Source: Pseudomonadota bacterium
GTDB lineage: Bacteria > Pseudomonadota > Alphaproteobacteria > Sphingomonadales > Sphingomonadaceae
Length of the DNA: 53,159 bases
Assembly (NCBI GenBank): GCA_020160755.1
Contig: JAIUPN010000009.1
Location: 137,694-190,852, forward strand
Direction: 5' to 3'
Part shown: piece after piece, positions 26,307-34,224 of the stretch
Position numbering within the stretch: position 1 is the first letter of the stretch
Layout of the letters: every line of letters begins with the position of its first letter
The notes under the pieces: generated by a model
Seen by the model: only the letters and a program-made list of their open reading frames with translations
What the model was told of the DNA's origin: nothing
The model's database searches: none
Made by a program: the position numbers and the translations under genes

Positions 26307-27044
26307 CTATCCGTTGAGTTCCGCCACGACGTCATAAGCATCGCCGCGATAATAGCTTTGGGTGAATTCCGCCGTGCGTCCGTCGGACAGGAACCCGCGC
26401 CGTTCGATGAACAGGCCGGGGGTTCCGGCCTCGATCCCGAGCACTTCTGCCTGCTCGGCGGTGAAGGCGACCGCGCGTAGTCGTTGCAGCGCGCGCACGG
26501 GCAGGTGTCCCGCCGCTTCGAGCGCCTCATAGAGCGATGCGCCGACCGCCTCGACCGATGGCAGACAGTAAGCGGGGATCGTCGCATATTCGAGTGCCAT
26601 CGACGTATCGTCGGCGTACCGTATGCGGTGGAAGCGATAGACGAGCGAGCCGGGCGAGAGGCCGAGCGACAGCGCTTCCTCCGGGGTCACCGCGCCCGCG
26701 GTCCTGCTCACCCATTTGCTGTGCGGCTTGCGCCCGCGTGAGACCATGTCTTCCGAAAAGGAGGTGAGCTTGGAGAAGCTCTTCTCGACGCGCGGCCGGG
26801 TGACGAAGGTGCCCGCGCCGCGGCGGCGCGTGACGATGCCGTCGCCGACGAGCCCGTCGATCGCCTTGCGCACCGTGATGCGCGAGACGTCGAATTCCTC
26901 GGCAAGGTCGCGTTCGGTCGGGATGGCCTCTTCGGCCTTCACCACCTGCCCCTCGATCGCATCGCGCAGGATCTTCTGCAGTTGCAGGTAAAGCGGTGTC
27001 GGATCATTCTTCTGGAGCGGGCCCACGCGTTCGATCAATGACAA
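26307..27044 (-). CDS. GntR/HutC-family regulator of GlcNAc use (NagR/NagQ-like)
   Basis: About 245 residues from a TTG start at 27044 (GGAG 8 nt upstream). A longer frame begins at ATG 27131, but its first 29 residues run across operator-like sequence and lack family resemblance. The winged HTH (PLYLQLQKILRDAI, IPTERDLAEEFDVSRITVRKAIDGL, TRRRGAGTFV) is followed by a UTRA effector domain (LTSFSEDMVSRGRKPHS ... YRFHRIRYADDTSMALEYATIP ... TQSYYRGDAYDVVAEL). Such regulators respond to amino-sugar phosphates. The location between nagB-II and the hexosaminidase supports control of both. Confidence 0.87.
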   Translation of the reverse strand: MSLIERVGPLQKNDPTPLYLQLQKILRDAIEGQVVKAEEAIPTERDLAEEFDVSRITVRKAIDGLVGDGIVTRRRGAGTFVTRPRVEKSFSKLTSFSEDMVSRGRKPHSKWVSRTAGAVTPEEALSLGLSPGSLVYRFHRIRYADDTSMALEYATIPAYCLPSVEAVGASLYEALEAAGHLPVRALQRLRAVAFTAEQAEVLGIEAGTPGLFIERRGFLSDGRTAEFTQSYYRGDAYDVVAELNG

Positions 27045-27701
27045 GGGCGATGCTCCACATAATGGTCCCGGCGTGCCGGTCGATAAGACCAGCGATAGCG
27101 CAACATGTGTTGCATTGGTATCTTTAGTCAAGCTTGCTGCGAATTATTCGCGCGAAATTCCGCGCATGATCGCTTTGGGCGATCCATAATCCGGGCCATT
27201 CCGAGGTCGCTCCCATGCCATCGCGCCGCCCGCCTTTTTCTGCGGCAGGGCGCGGCGTCTCCTCGATCCTCGCGGGACGTCTTATGTGATGTAGCGGCAC
27301 CCGCTGCGCTCTGTGCTGATGGCATCGGCTTTGGTCGCATTTATGCCATGTGTGCCGACAAGGTTGCGATAGGACCAATTTGCATTTTCGCTGCCCGGAT
27401 GATCTGCGTAAAAGGGGAGGCCGGGGCCGCGCGCAGTCGTGGCATAGCAGTCGGCTCAGTGTCTTTGCGCTCCTTGAGCGCGGTGAGGTGGCCAGCCATG
27501 GCGGGAGGCGGCTATTCCGCTGCGGTCGCCGCTGATAGCAATACTAATGTAAAACCAATCGAGATCGGCGCGCTACGGAGAAAAGCACGGATATCTGGTG
27601 TATTGCGACTCATTCCTCCGGTTCCGCCGAATTCGAAAGGCATTGACCAGTCCCGGACTGCATGACAAATTAGATACAAATTATAGAATGGGAGACGGTG
27701 G
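27045..27701. promoter_or_regulatory. Divergent gntR / hexosaminidase control region with operator-like dyads
   Basis: This 657-bp stretch has no convincing gene; a 186-codon plus-strand frame at 27105-27665 looks like chance, with odd composition and no family signal. It contains GGTC-N5-GACC (27078-27090), the dyad GCAACA-TG-TGTTGC (27100-27113) directly followed by ATTGGTA (27114-27120), the inverted form ACCAAT (27554-27559), and TTGACC (27643-27648) overlapping the dyad CAGTC-N3-GACTG (27648-27660), about 54 nt before the hexosaminidase start. These are candidates for the regulator's sites and the hexosaminidase promoter. Confidence 0.45.
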
Positions 27702-30251
27702 ATGCGGGCTGCGGGATGGGTGACGATGGCCATGGCGGCGCTGGCCGCGCCGTCGGCGCTGGCGGCGGAAGCGCCTTCGCAGGGTGCGCTCGACCGTCTC
27801 GCCGACACGCTCGGCTACCGCCTCACCATGGTCGACAATGGCCCGGCTTGCCCGGCCGGAATCGACGGATGCTTCCTGTCGACGATCACGCTGACGCTGC
27901 CCGACACGCTGCCCGCCGACATACCGACGAAGGGGCTCTCGCTCTATTTCAGCTTCGTCAACTGGCTGCCGCTGGTCGAAAGCGACATCTTCACCCACCG
28001 GCTGGTCAACGGCGATGTCCAGCAACTGACGCTGAAACCCGGTGCCACGCTGCGTCCCGGCGCGAAGCATGAAATCAAGCTGTGGGGTGTCGGGTCGAAC
28101 TTCTCGAAAGCGTTCGGCATGCCCAACGCTTATCTGATCGCCGACGGACTGAAGCCGCGAACGGTCGCCGCGACGCGGGCGGCGATCGATCCCGAAACGG
28201 GCCTCGAAACCCTGCCTTTCGTCGCGCCGATGACCGACGAAGCGCGGCTTGCGACCAAGAGCACCGCCGACAAGACGCGCTGGCTGACCGCCGCGCGCGC
28301 TTTCGACGTGCAGGCCGCGCGGCTGGCGCCCGAAACAAAGGGCGTGGTGATCCTGCCGAAGCCGGCAAGCGCGGTGCAGGGCAAGGGCGTGGTAGACCTC
28401 GGCCGCGGTATTGCACTGACGCTCAACGGCGTCGATCGCGGTGCCGTCGCGCCGGCGCTCGCTTCGCTGGGGGCAAGGGAAGGTGGCGCGCTGCCGCTCA
28501 CGGTCCGCATCGACCCCGCCGTAGCAACCAGGGCGGAGGGCTATATTCTCGACGCCCGGCCGTCGGGCATCGCGATCACCGCGCACGACGCCGCGGGCGC
28601 AAGCCACGCGCTGCGTTCGCTCGCGCAGCAGGCGGCGTTCGAGAAAGGAAAGCTAACCCGGCTCCACGTCGAGGATGCTCCCGAATATGGCTTCCGCGGC
28701 CTGCACATCGATCTGGGGCGCAATTTCCACAGCCGCGACCAGATATTGAAGATCGTCGAGGCGATGGCGGCGTACAAGCTCAACAAGCTCCACCTGCACC
28801 TCGCCGACGACGAAGGCTGGCGCATCGAAATCCCGGCGCTGCCCGAACTCGCCGAAATCGGATCGAAACGCTGCCATGATCCGTCCGAGAAGACATGTCT
28901 CCTGCCGCAACTCGGTGCCGGTCCCGATGGGACGAGCGGCGTCAACGGCTATCTTTCCACCGCCGACTATATCGCGATCGTCAAGGCGGCGGCGGCGCGG
29001 CAGATCGAAGTGATCCCGTCGATCGACATGCCCGGCCACAGCCGCGCCGCGGTCAAGGCGATGGAAGCGCGCCATGCCCGGCTTGCGGCCGCTGGCAAGA
29101 AGGCCGAGGCCGAACAATATCGCCTGATCGATCCCGCCGACACAACCGGATATCGCAGCGTCCAGCACTATAGCGACAACACGCTGAACGTCTGCCTGCC
29201 CGCGACCTACCGCTTCGTCGATACCGTTGCCGATGCGCTTGCCGCCATGCACCAGCAGGCGGGGGCGCCGCTCAAAACTTTCCACCTCGGCGCCGACGAG
29301 ACCGCGGGCGCGTGGGTCAAATCGCCCGCGTGCAGGGCGATGATCGCCGAAAATGGCGGCGACGCGGGCAAACTCACCCCGCGCTTCATCGAACGCGTGA
29401 CGAAAAACCTCGCCGCGAAGGGGCTGCGCGCCGGTGGCTGGAGCGACGGTATGGGGCATACTGAAACGGCGAACATGCCGAAGCAGGTTCAGACGAATAT
29501 CTGGGGCGTACTCCACGCCGGCGCGATCCGCGAGGCGCACGACCAGTTGAACCGTGGTTGGGACGTCGTGCTGTCGATCCCCGATCTCGGTTATTTCGAC
29601 ATGCCCTATGCGCCGCATCCCGACGAGAGCGGCTATAACTGGGCCTCGCGCGGGGTCGATCCGTATCAGGTCTTCGGCTTCATGCCCGATAACCTGCCCG
29701 CCAACGCCGCGACGACCCGCAACATCCAGGCCGAGGGCAAGCCGATCGACGACAAACCGGCCCTGCAACCCGGACACCGCATTGCGGGGCTTCAGGCGCA
29801 ATTGTGGAGCGAGACGACGCGCACCGACGCGCAGGTCGACTACATGCTCTTCCCGCGTCTGCTCGCGCTCGCCGAGCGTGCGTGGAGCCCGGCGCCATGG
29901 ACCCCCGCCTATCAGGCGGGCGCGCGCTATGAATGGGGAGACAAACGCGTCGATGCCGCAAAACTGAAAGCGGGCTGGCAGGATTTCGCCGGGCGTACCG
30001 CGGCGCAGTTCCCGGTGCTCGAAAAGATCGGCGTCGCCTATCGCGTTGCGCCGCCGGGCGCGCGGATCGCGAACGGCAAGCTCGAGGCGAACAGCATGTT
30101 CCCCGGCACCCCGATCGAATATCGTATCGAGGGCGGGGCGTGGACGCGCTATGCCGGCCCCGTCGTGGTCAGCGGCGCGGCAGAGCTGCGTAGCCGCTCC
30201 GCCGACGGCAAGCGCGCCAGCCGGACGGTCCGGGTCGAACCCGCCCGGTAA
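27702..30251 (+). CDS. Secreted beta-N-acetylhexosaminidase, GH20
   Basis: An 849-residue exported enzyme with a signal peptide (cleavage near SALAAEAP). In order it has a CHB_HEX-like N-terminal beta domain (about 30-190), a GH20b domain (about 210-325), the GH20 TIM barrel (from GFRGLHIDLGRNF, about 333) with the catalytic pair D532-E533 in HLGADETAGAW, and a C-terminal CHB_HEX_C-like domain (TPIEYRIEGGAWTRYAGPV). It splits GlcNAc from chitooligosaccharides in the periplasm, feeding the PTS encoded nearby. GGGAGA precedes the ATG. Confidence 0.95.
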   Translation: MRAAGWVTMAMAALAAPSALAAEAPSQGALDRLADTLGYRLTMVDNGPACPAGIDGCFLSTITLTLPDTLPADIPTKGLSLYFSFVNWLPLVESDIFTHRLVNGDVQQLTLKPGATLRPGAKHEIKLWGVGSNFSKAFGMPNAYLIADGLKPRTVAATRAAIDPETGLETLPFVAPMTDEARLATKSTADKTRWLTAARAFDVQAARLAPETKGVVILPKPASAVQGKGVVDLGRGIALTLNGVDRGAVAPALASLGAREGGALPLTVRIDPAVATRAEGYILDARPSGIAITAHDAAGASHALRSLAQQAAFEKGKLTRLHVEDAPEYGFRGLHIDLGRNFHSRDQILKIVEAMAAYKLNKLHLHLADDEGWRIEIPALPELAEIGSKRCHDPSEKTCLLPQLGAGPDGTSGVNGYLSTADYIAIVKAAAARQIEVIPSIDMPGHSRAAVKAMEARHARLAAAGKKAEAEQYRLIDPADTTGYRSVQHYSDNTLNVCLPATYRFVDTVADALAAMHQQAGAPLKTFHLGADETAGAWVKSPACRAMIAENGGDAGKLTPRFIERVTKNLAAKGLRAGGWSDGMGHTETANMPKQVQTNIWGVLHAGAIREAHDQLNRGWDVVLSIPDLGYFDMPYAPHPDESGYNWASRGVDPYQVFGFMPDNLPANAATTRNIQAEGKPIDDKPALQPGHRIAGLQAQLWSETTRTDAQVDYMLFPRLLALAERAWSPAPWTPAYQAGARYEWGDKRVDAAKLKAGWQDFAGRTAAQFPVLEKIGVAYRVAPPGARIANGKLEANSMFPGTPIEYRIEGGAWTRYAGPVVVSGAAELRSRSADGKRASRTVRVEPAR

Positions 30252-30307
30252 GGGGCCGGGAGATCCGGCGCGGTGCACATGGTCGACCGCCGCAACGGCG
30301 GGAGCGG

Positions 30308-31000
30308 CTAGGCGGCCTTCATCCACACGACCAGTGCAAAGCGCGTCGTGCGCACGGGCAAGGTGCGGTGCGGGGTGAAGCGGTCGAGGAACAGCGCCGT
30401 CCCCGCCGGACACGCGGGCTGCACCCGCGGCAATCCCGCGAGCCGCCATTCGGGAATTTCGAAGCCGTCGTCGCCCTCGCTCGCGAGCGGGGCGGGCTGG
30501 CGCCCCGCCGCAATCTCCAGACCTCCGCTCGCGGGCCCGGCATCGCTTAGCGGAATCCACGCGGTCACCACGACTTTGCCGCACCCGGTGCCGTCGTCGC
30601 GCGCCACGTCGCTGTGCCAGGCGTGGCGGTGCTCGGGAAAGCAGGCGATACTCGCGCGGACGCGCACGATCTTGCCCGCCAGCGCACGGCCGCTCAACGC
30701 TTCCGCCGTCTCGATCAACCGCGGATCGTTCGCCAGCGCCTGCAGCCGCTCGCCGCGATGCGCGTCGGTGCAGACCGCAACGCGCAGCAGGTTCGCGACG
30801 CTGCGTTCGTGCGCGTACACGTGGTCGATCCGCTCGTTCAGCGGAGCATCGGGGCAGCTCTGCTCGAAGGGCAGGTAGAGCGCGCGCGACACGCGGTCGA
30901 TATGTTCGGCGATATCAGCTGCTGCCGCGCGAACCAGTTCAGGGTCGAACAGCGGCACTGCAGCATAGCCTTGCCCGGCGAACAGCGCCTCGTCCGTCAC
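30308..31000 (-). CDS. Phytanoyl-CoA dioxygenase-like Fe(II)/2-oxoglutarate protein
   Basis: About 230 residues from GTG 31000, which overlaps the btuD stop (GTGA). An ATG at 31033 would overlap further. The iron motif HxD is seen in HAWHSDVARDDG, with the distal His in RFTPHRTLPV followed by an Arg-rich strand expected to bind 2-oxoglutarate. The fold class fits the PhyH family. It is the last gene of the cobalamin transcript, and its substrate is unknown. A link to cobalamin handling is an inference from coupling alone. Confidence 0.75.
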   Translation of the reverse strand: MTDEALFAGQGYAAVPLFDPELVRAAAADIAEHIDRVSRALYLPFEQSCPDAPLNERIDHVYAHERSVANLLRVAVCTDAHRGERLQALANDPRLIETAEALSGRALAGKIVRVRASIACFPEHRHAWHSDVARDDGTGCGKVVVTAWIPLSDAGPASGGLEIAAGRQPAPLASEGDDGFEIPEWRLAGLPRVQPACPAGTALFLDRFTPHRTLPVRTTRFALVVWMKAA

Positions 31001-31770
31001 CGCGCGCGCCCGAACAGCGTGATCGTCGGCCATTCGTCGCCCGCCTCGACCACAGCATCGATCCCGTAAACCGCGCGCAGCCGTTCGGCGGTCAGCACCT
31101 CGGCGGGCGTTCCGTCGGCGACGATCCGTCCATCGTCGATCAGCAGCAACCGGTCGCAATAACGCGCCGCCAGCGTCAGGTCGTGCAGCACTGCGATGAC
31201 CAGCGCGCCGCCCGCCGCTTCGGCGCGCAGCATGTCCATCACGTCGATCTGGTGTCCGGGGTCGAGGCTTGCGAGCGGTTCGTCGGCGATCAGCGCGGGC
31301 GCCTCGACCGCCAGCGCGCGCGCGAACAGGACACGTGCGCGTTCGCCGCCCGACAGCTCGGTTGCGATCCGGTCGCGCAGGTCGAGCACGTCGGCGCGCG
31401 CCATCGCGCGCTCGATCGCCGCCGTGTCGGCGTCCGAAATTCGCGACATCGGCGCAAGGTGCGGCAACCGCCCCAGCCCGACGAGCCGTTCGACCGTGAG
31501 CGGCCAGTGGAGCGTTTGCCCCTGCGGAACATAGGCGATCCGCCGCGCGAGGTCGGCGCGCGGCATCGCGGCGGCATCGGCGCCATCGACGCGTATCGTG
31601 CCGGTGGCCGGCACCAGCGCGAGCATCGCGCGCGCCAGCGTCGACTTGCCCGCACCATTGGGGCCGACGATCCCGGTCAGTATTCCGGGGCCGAACGTGG
31701 CGCTGACATCGTGCACGACGGCACGGCGGCCGAGCGTGACGCCGACATGATCGAGGGTGATGCTCACCAT
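30997..31770 (-). CDS. btuD: Cobalamin ABC transporter ATP-binding protein
   Basis: A 257-residue FecE/BtuD-type ATPase. It has Walker A GPNGAGKSTLARA, Q-loop YVPQGQTLHWPLTVERLV, signature LSGGERARVLFARAL, and Walker B ALIADEPLASLDPGH with the H-loop AVLHDLTLA. ATG 31770 overlaps the permease stop by 7 nt. It powers BtuCD-F import of cobamide from the periplasm across the inner membrane. Substrate assignment rests on the upstream B12 riboswitch and btuB. Confidence 0.93.
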   Translation of the reverse strand: MVSITLDHVGVTLGRRAVVHDVSATFGPGILTGIVGPNGAGKSTLARAMLALVPATGTIRVDGADAAAMPRADLARRIAYVPQGQTLHWPLTVERLVGLGRLPHLAPMSRISDADTAAIERAMARADVLDLRDRIATELSGGERARVLFARALAVEAPALIADEPLASLDPGHQIDVMDMLRAEAAGGALVIAVLHDLTLAARYCDRLLLIDDGRIVADGTPAEVLTAERLRAVYGIDAVVEAGDEWPTITLFGRAR

Positions 31771-32765
31771 ATCCGTCGCTCCCGCATCAGGTGGACAAGG
31801 AAGACGGGGACGCCGAGGAAGGCGGTGACGACGCCGAGCTTGAGCTCGTTCGTCGTCGGGATGATCCGCACGCCAAGGTCGGCGAGCGTCAGCAGCGCCG
31901 CGCCGCCGATCGCCGAGGGCAGCAGGATCGCCGACGGGCTGCGGTCGGTGAGCGGGCGGATCAGGTGCGGCACGATCAGCCCGACGAAGCCGATCGCGCC
32001 TGCCACCGCAACCGCACCGCCGACGCCGATTGCCGTGCCGACAAGCAGGCGGAGCCGCGTGCGGCGGAGGTCGGTGCCGAGCGCCTGCGCCGCGTCCTCG
32101 CCGAGCGTCAGCGCGTCGAGCGCGCGGCCGTTCCACAGCAGCATCGCGGTGCCGATCGCGATGCACGGAAGCGCGATCCACACATGGTCGAACGACCGGT
32201 TCTCGAGGCTACCGAGCAGCCAGGTCATGATCTCCATCGCCGCGAAGGGGTTGGGTGACAGGTTCAGCGCAAGGCTCGTCCCCGCGACCGCGAGCGTCCC
32301 CACTGCGATCCCCGCGAGGATCAGGGTCAACGGGCTTTCCGCCTTGCCCGCGAGCACGAACAGCAAGGCGAGCGACACGAGCGCGCCGCCGGTCGCGAGC
32401 AGGGGCAGCACCACGGGATGGATCTCGGCCAGCCCGAAATAGATCGCCGCGACGCCGCCGAGCGCCGCCGCATTCGACGTGCCGAGGACCGAAGGTTCGG
32501 CGAGCGGGTTGCGCAGATAGCCTTGCAACGCCGCGCCCGCGAGGCCGAGCATCGCGCCGACCGCGAGCGCGAGCAGGGTGCGCGGCAGGCGCAGGTCGAA
32601 GAGGATGACGCTGGCAACCATATCGCCGTCGCCTGTCGCCGCGGCGATCAATCGCGTGACCGACAGGTCGACCGCACCGAACAGCAGCGACGCGGTCGCG
32701 GCCGCCAGCGTCAGCGCCGACAGTGCCGCGATCAGCGACCAGCGGGGCAGGGCCAGGCGGTTCAT
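31764..32765 (-). CDS. btuC: Cobalamin ABC transporter permease (FecCD family)
   Basis: A 333-residue permease with about ten hydrophobic helices. The FecCD signatures are present: RLPRTLLALAVGAMLGLAGAALQGYLRNPLAEPSVLG split across helices 2-3, and VGLIVPHLIRPL near the C-terminus, which docks to the ATPase. The true start is ATG 32765, overlapping the btuF stop (ATGA). Confidence 0.93.
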   Translation of the reverse strand: MNRLALPRWSLIAALSALTLAAATASLLFGAVDLSVTRLIAAATGDGDMVASVILFDLRLPRTLLALAVGAMLGLAGAALQGYLRNPLAEPSVLGTSNAAALGGVAAIYFGLAEIHPVVLPLLATGGALVSLALLFVLAGKAESPLTLILAGIAVGTLAVAGTSLALNLSPNPFAAMEIMTWLLGSLENRSFDHVWIALPCIAIGTAMLLWNGRALDALTLGEDAAQALGTDLRRTRLRLLVGTAIGVGGAVAVAGAIGFVGLIVPHLIRPLTDRSPSAILLPSAIGGAALLTLADLGVRIIPTTNELKLGVVTAFLGVPVFLVHLMRERRIW

Positions 32766-33616
32766 GCGCCACCCCCGTCGAGTTTCGCGATCTGCGCCGC
32801 CATGCTCCGGGCGGCCTGTGTATAGGCGGGGCTGCCGCACACGGTCCACGCCTGCGGGACGCTGATGCGCGGGATATCCTTCAACGCGGGATGGTGCAGC
32901 ATTTCGCTCCCCTGATCGGTGACCTTGTCGGTCGCGCTCTCGACGATGAGATAGTCGGGCCGGGCCGCGACCATTTCCTCGAGGCTCAACTGCGACAGCG
33001 GCGGCTTGCCGAGCTTTCCGGCGAGATTGACCAGCCCGACACGCCCCATCAGTTCGTCGATCAGCGTGCCGGTGCCGGTCATATAGCCGCGGCGCTGATA
33101 ATAGGCGGCGACGCGGCCCTTGCCGGGCTTGGACAAGCCCGCGAGCTCGCCTTGCATCCGCGCAATCAGCGCATCGCCCCGCGCGGGATGGCCGATGGCG
33201 ACGGCAGTCTGGCGGATCGACGTATAGATTTCACCGAGCGTGTTTGCGGTGTCGAGGTCGAGCAACGGGTAGTTCTGCTGCGGCAGCGCGCGGAGTGCCG
33301 CGCTCCGGCTCGCCGGCATGCCGACGATCAGATCGGGTTCGATCGCCAATATCTGCTCGGCCGAATTGCTGAGCAGCGGGATGCCGTGCGCCTTTTCCGC
33401 CTCGCCCGACATTTCGGTGTCGGTGGCGTTTTTCGTCAACCCGGCGATCTGTCCGCGGTCAGCGAGCGCGAGGACGAGCTGGTCGGCGCAGAGGTTGATC
33501 GACACGATGCGCTGCGGAAGCGCGGGCGCTTTTGCGGACGGGGTGGGGGAGGCCGCCCACAACAGCCCCGCACCGCCCGACAGCGCCGCAAGCGCCAGAA
33601 GGACGCGGCGCTGCAT
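32762..33616 (-). CDS. btuF: Cobalamin ABC transporter periplasmic-binding protein
   Basis: A 284-residue exported protein (signal MQRRVLLALAALSGG). It has the two-lobe FecB/BtuF fold signatures: PQRIVSINLCADQLVLALA at the N-lobe, LAIEPDLIVG, the helical linker region, and DYLIVESAT in the C-lobe. It captures the cobamide released through BtuB and delivers it to BtuCD. Its ATG directly overlaps the end of cobO. Confidence 0.9.
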   Translation of the reverse strand: MQRRVLLALAALSGGAGLLWAASPTPSAKAPALPQRIVSINLCADQLVLALADRGQIAGLTKNATDTEMSGEAEKAHGIPLLSNSAEQILAIEPDLIVGMPASRSAALRALPQQNYPLLDLDTANTLGEIYTSIRQTAVAIGHPARGDALIARMQGELAGLSKPGKGRVAAYYQRRGYMTGTGTLIDELMGRVGLVNLAGKLGKPPLSQLSLEEMVAARPDYLIVESATDKVTDQGSEMLHHPALKDIPRISVPQAWTVCGSPAYTQAARSMAAQIAKLDGGGA

Positions 33617-34224
33617 CAGAACTCGATCCCTCGCTGCGCTTTCACATTCTGCTCGCGGAACGGATGCTTCACCTGCGTCATCTCGGTGACGAGGTCGGCT
33701 GCGTCGATCAGCTCCTGCGGCGCGTTGCGGCCGGTAATGATGAGATGCGTCATATGCGGTTTGCCCTCGATCGCTTCGAGCACGTCGCCCACCGGCAGAT
33801 AATCATAGCGCAGCACGATATTCAGCTCGTCGGCGATCACCATCGCATAGGAGGGATCGGCGATCATGCGCTTCACCTCGTCCCACGCGGTGCGCGCCAC
33901 CGCGATGTCGCGACTGCGGTCCTGCGTGTCCCAGGTGAAACCTTCACCCATCGGCTTGAATTCGATCAGGTCCGGGAAGCGATCGAACACCGCTTTTTCG
34001 CCCGTCGCCATCGCGCCCTTCACGAACTGCACCACGCCGACCTTCATGCCGTGGCCGATTGCGCGCACCGCCATGCCGAGCGCGGCCGAAGTCTTGCCCT
34101 TGCCGGGGCCGGTGTGGACGATCACCAGACCCTTTTCGACGGTCTTCGCCGCGACCTTTTTGTTTTGCGCGGCCTGGATCTTCTTCATCTTCGCCGCATG
34201 TTCGGCATCGGTGCGCGCCTTCAT
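33616..34224 (-). CDS. cobO: Cob(I)yrinic acid a,c-diamide adenosyltransferase
   Basis: A 202-residue CobO/BtuR/CobA-type enzyme that adenosylates corrinoids using ATP. The P-loop HTGPGKGKTSAALG (about 37-50), the substrate/Walker-B region VIADELNIVLRYDYL, HLIITGRNAP and the conserved tail KHPFREQNVKAQRGIEF are all present. In this import operon it converts scavenged corrinoids to the adenosyl form. Its start touches the btuB stop. Confidence 0.95.
   Translation of the reverse strand: MKARTDAEHAAKMKKIQAAQNKKVAAKTVEKGLVIVHTGPGKGKTSAALGMAVRAIGHGMKVGVVQFVKGAMATGEKAVFDRFPDLIEFKPMGEGFTWDTQDRSRDIAVARTAWDEVKRMIADPSYAMVIADELNIVLRYDYLPVGDVLEAIEGKPHMTHLIITGRNAPQELIDAADLVTEMTQVKHPFREQNVKAQRGIEF

Noticed and set aside
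27105..27665. 186-codon plus-strand frame between gntR and the hexosaminidase gene
   Set aside because: Composition is odd, no motif or plausible ribosome binding site is seen, and it covers operator-like DNA. Treated as chance.
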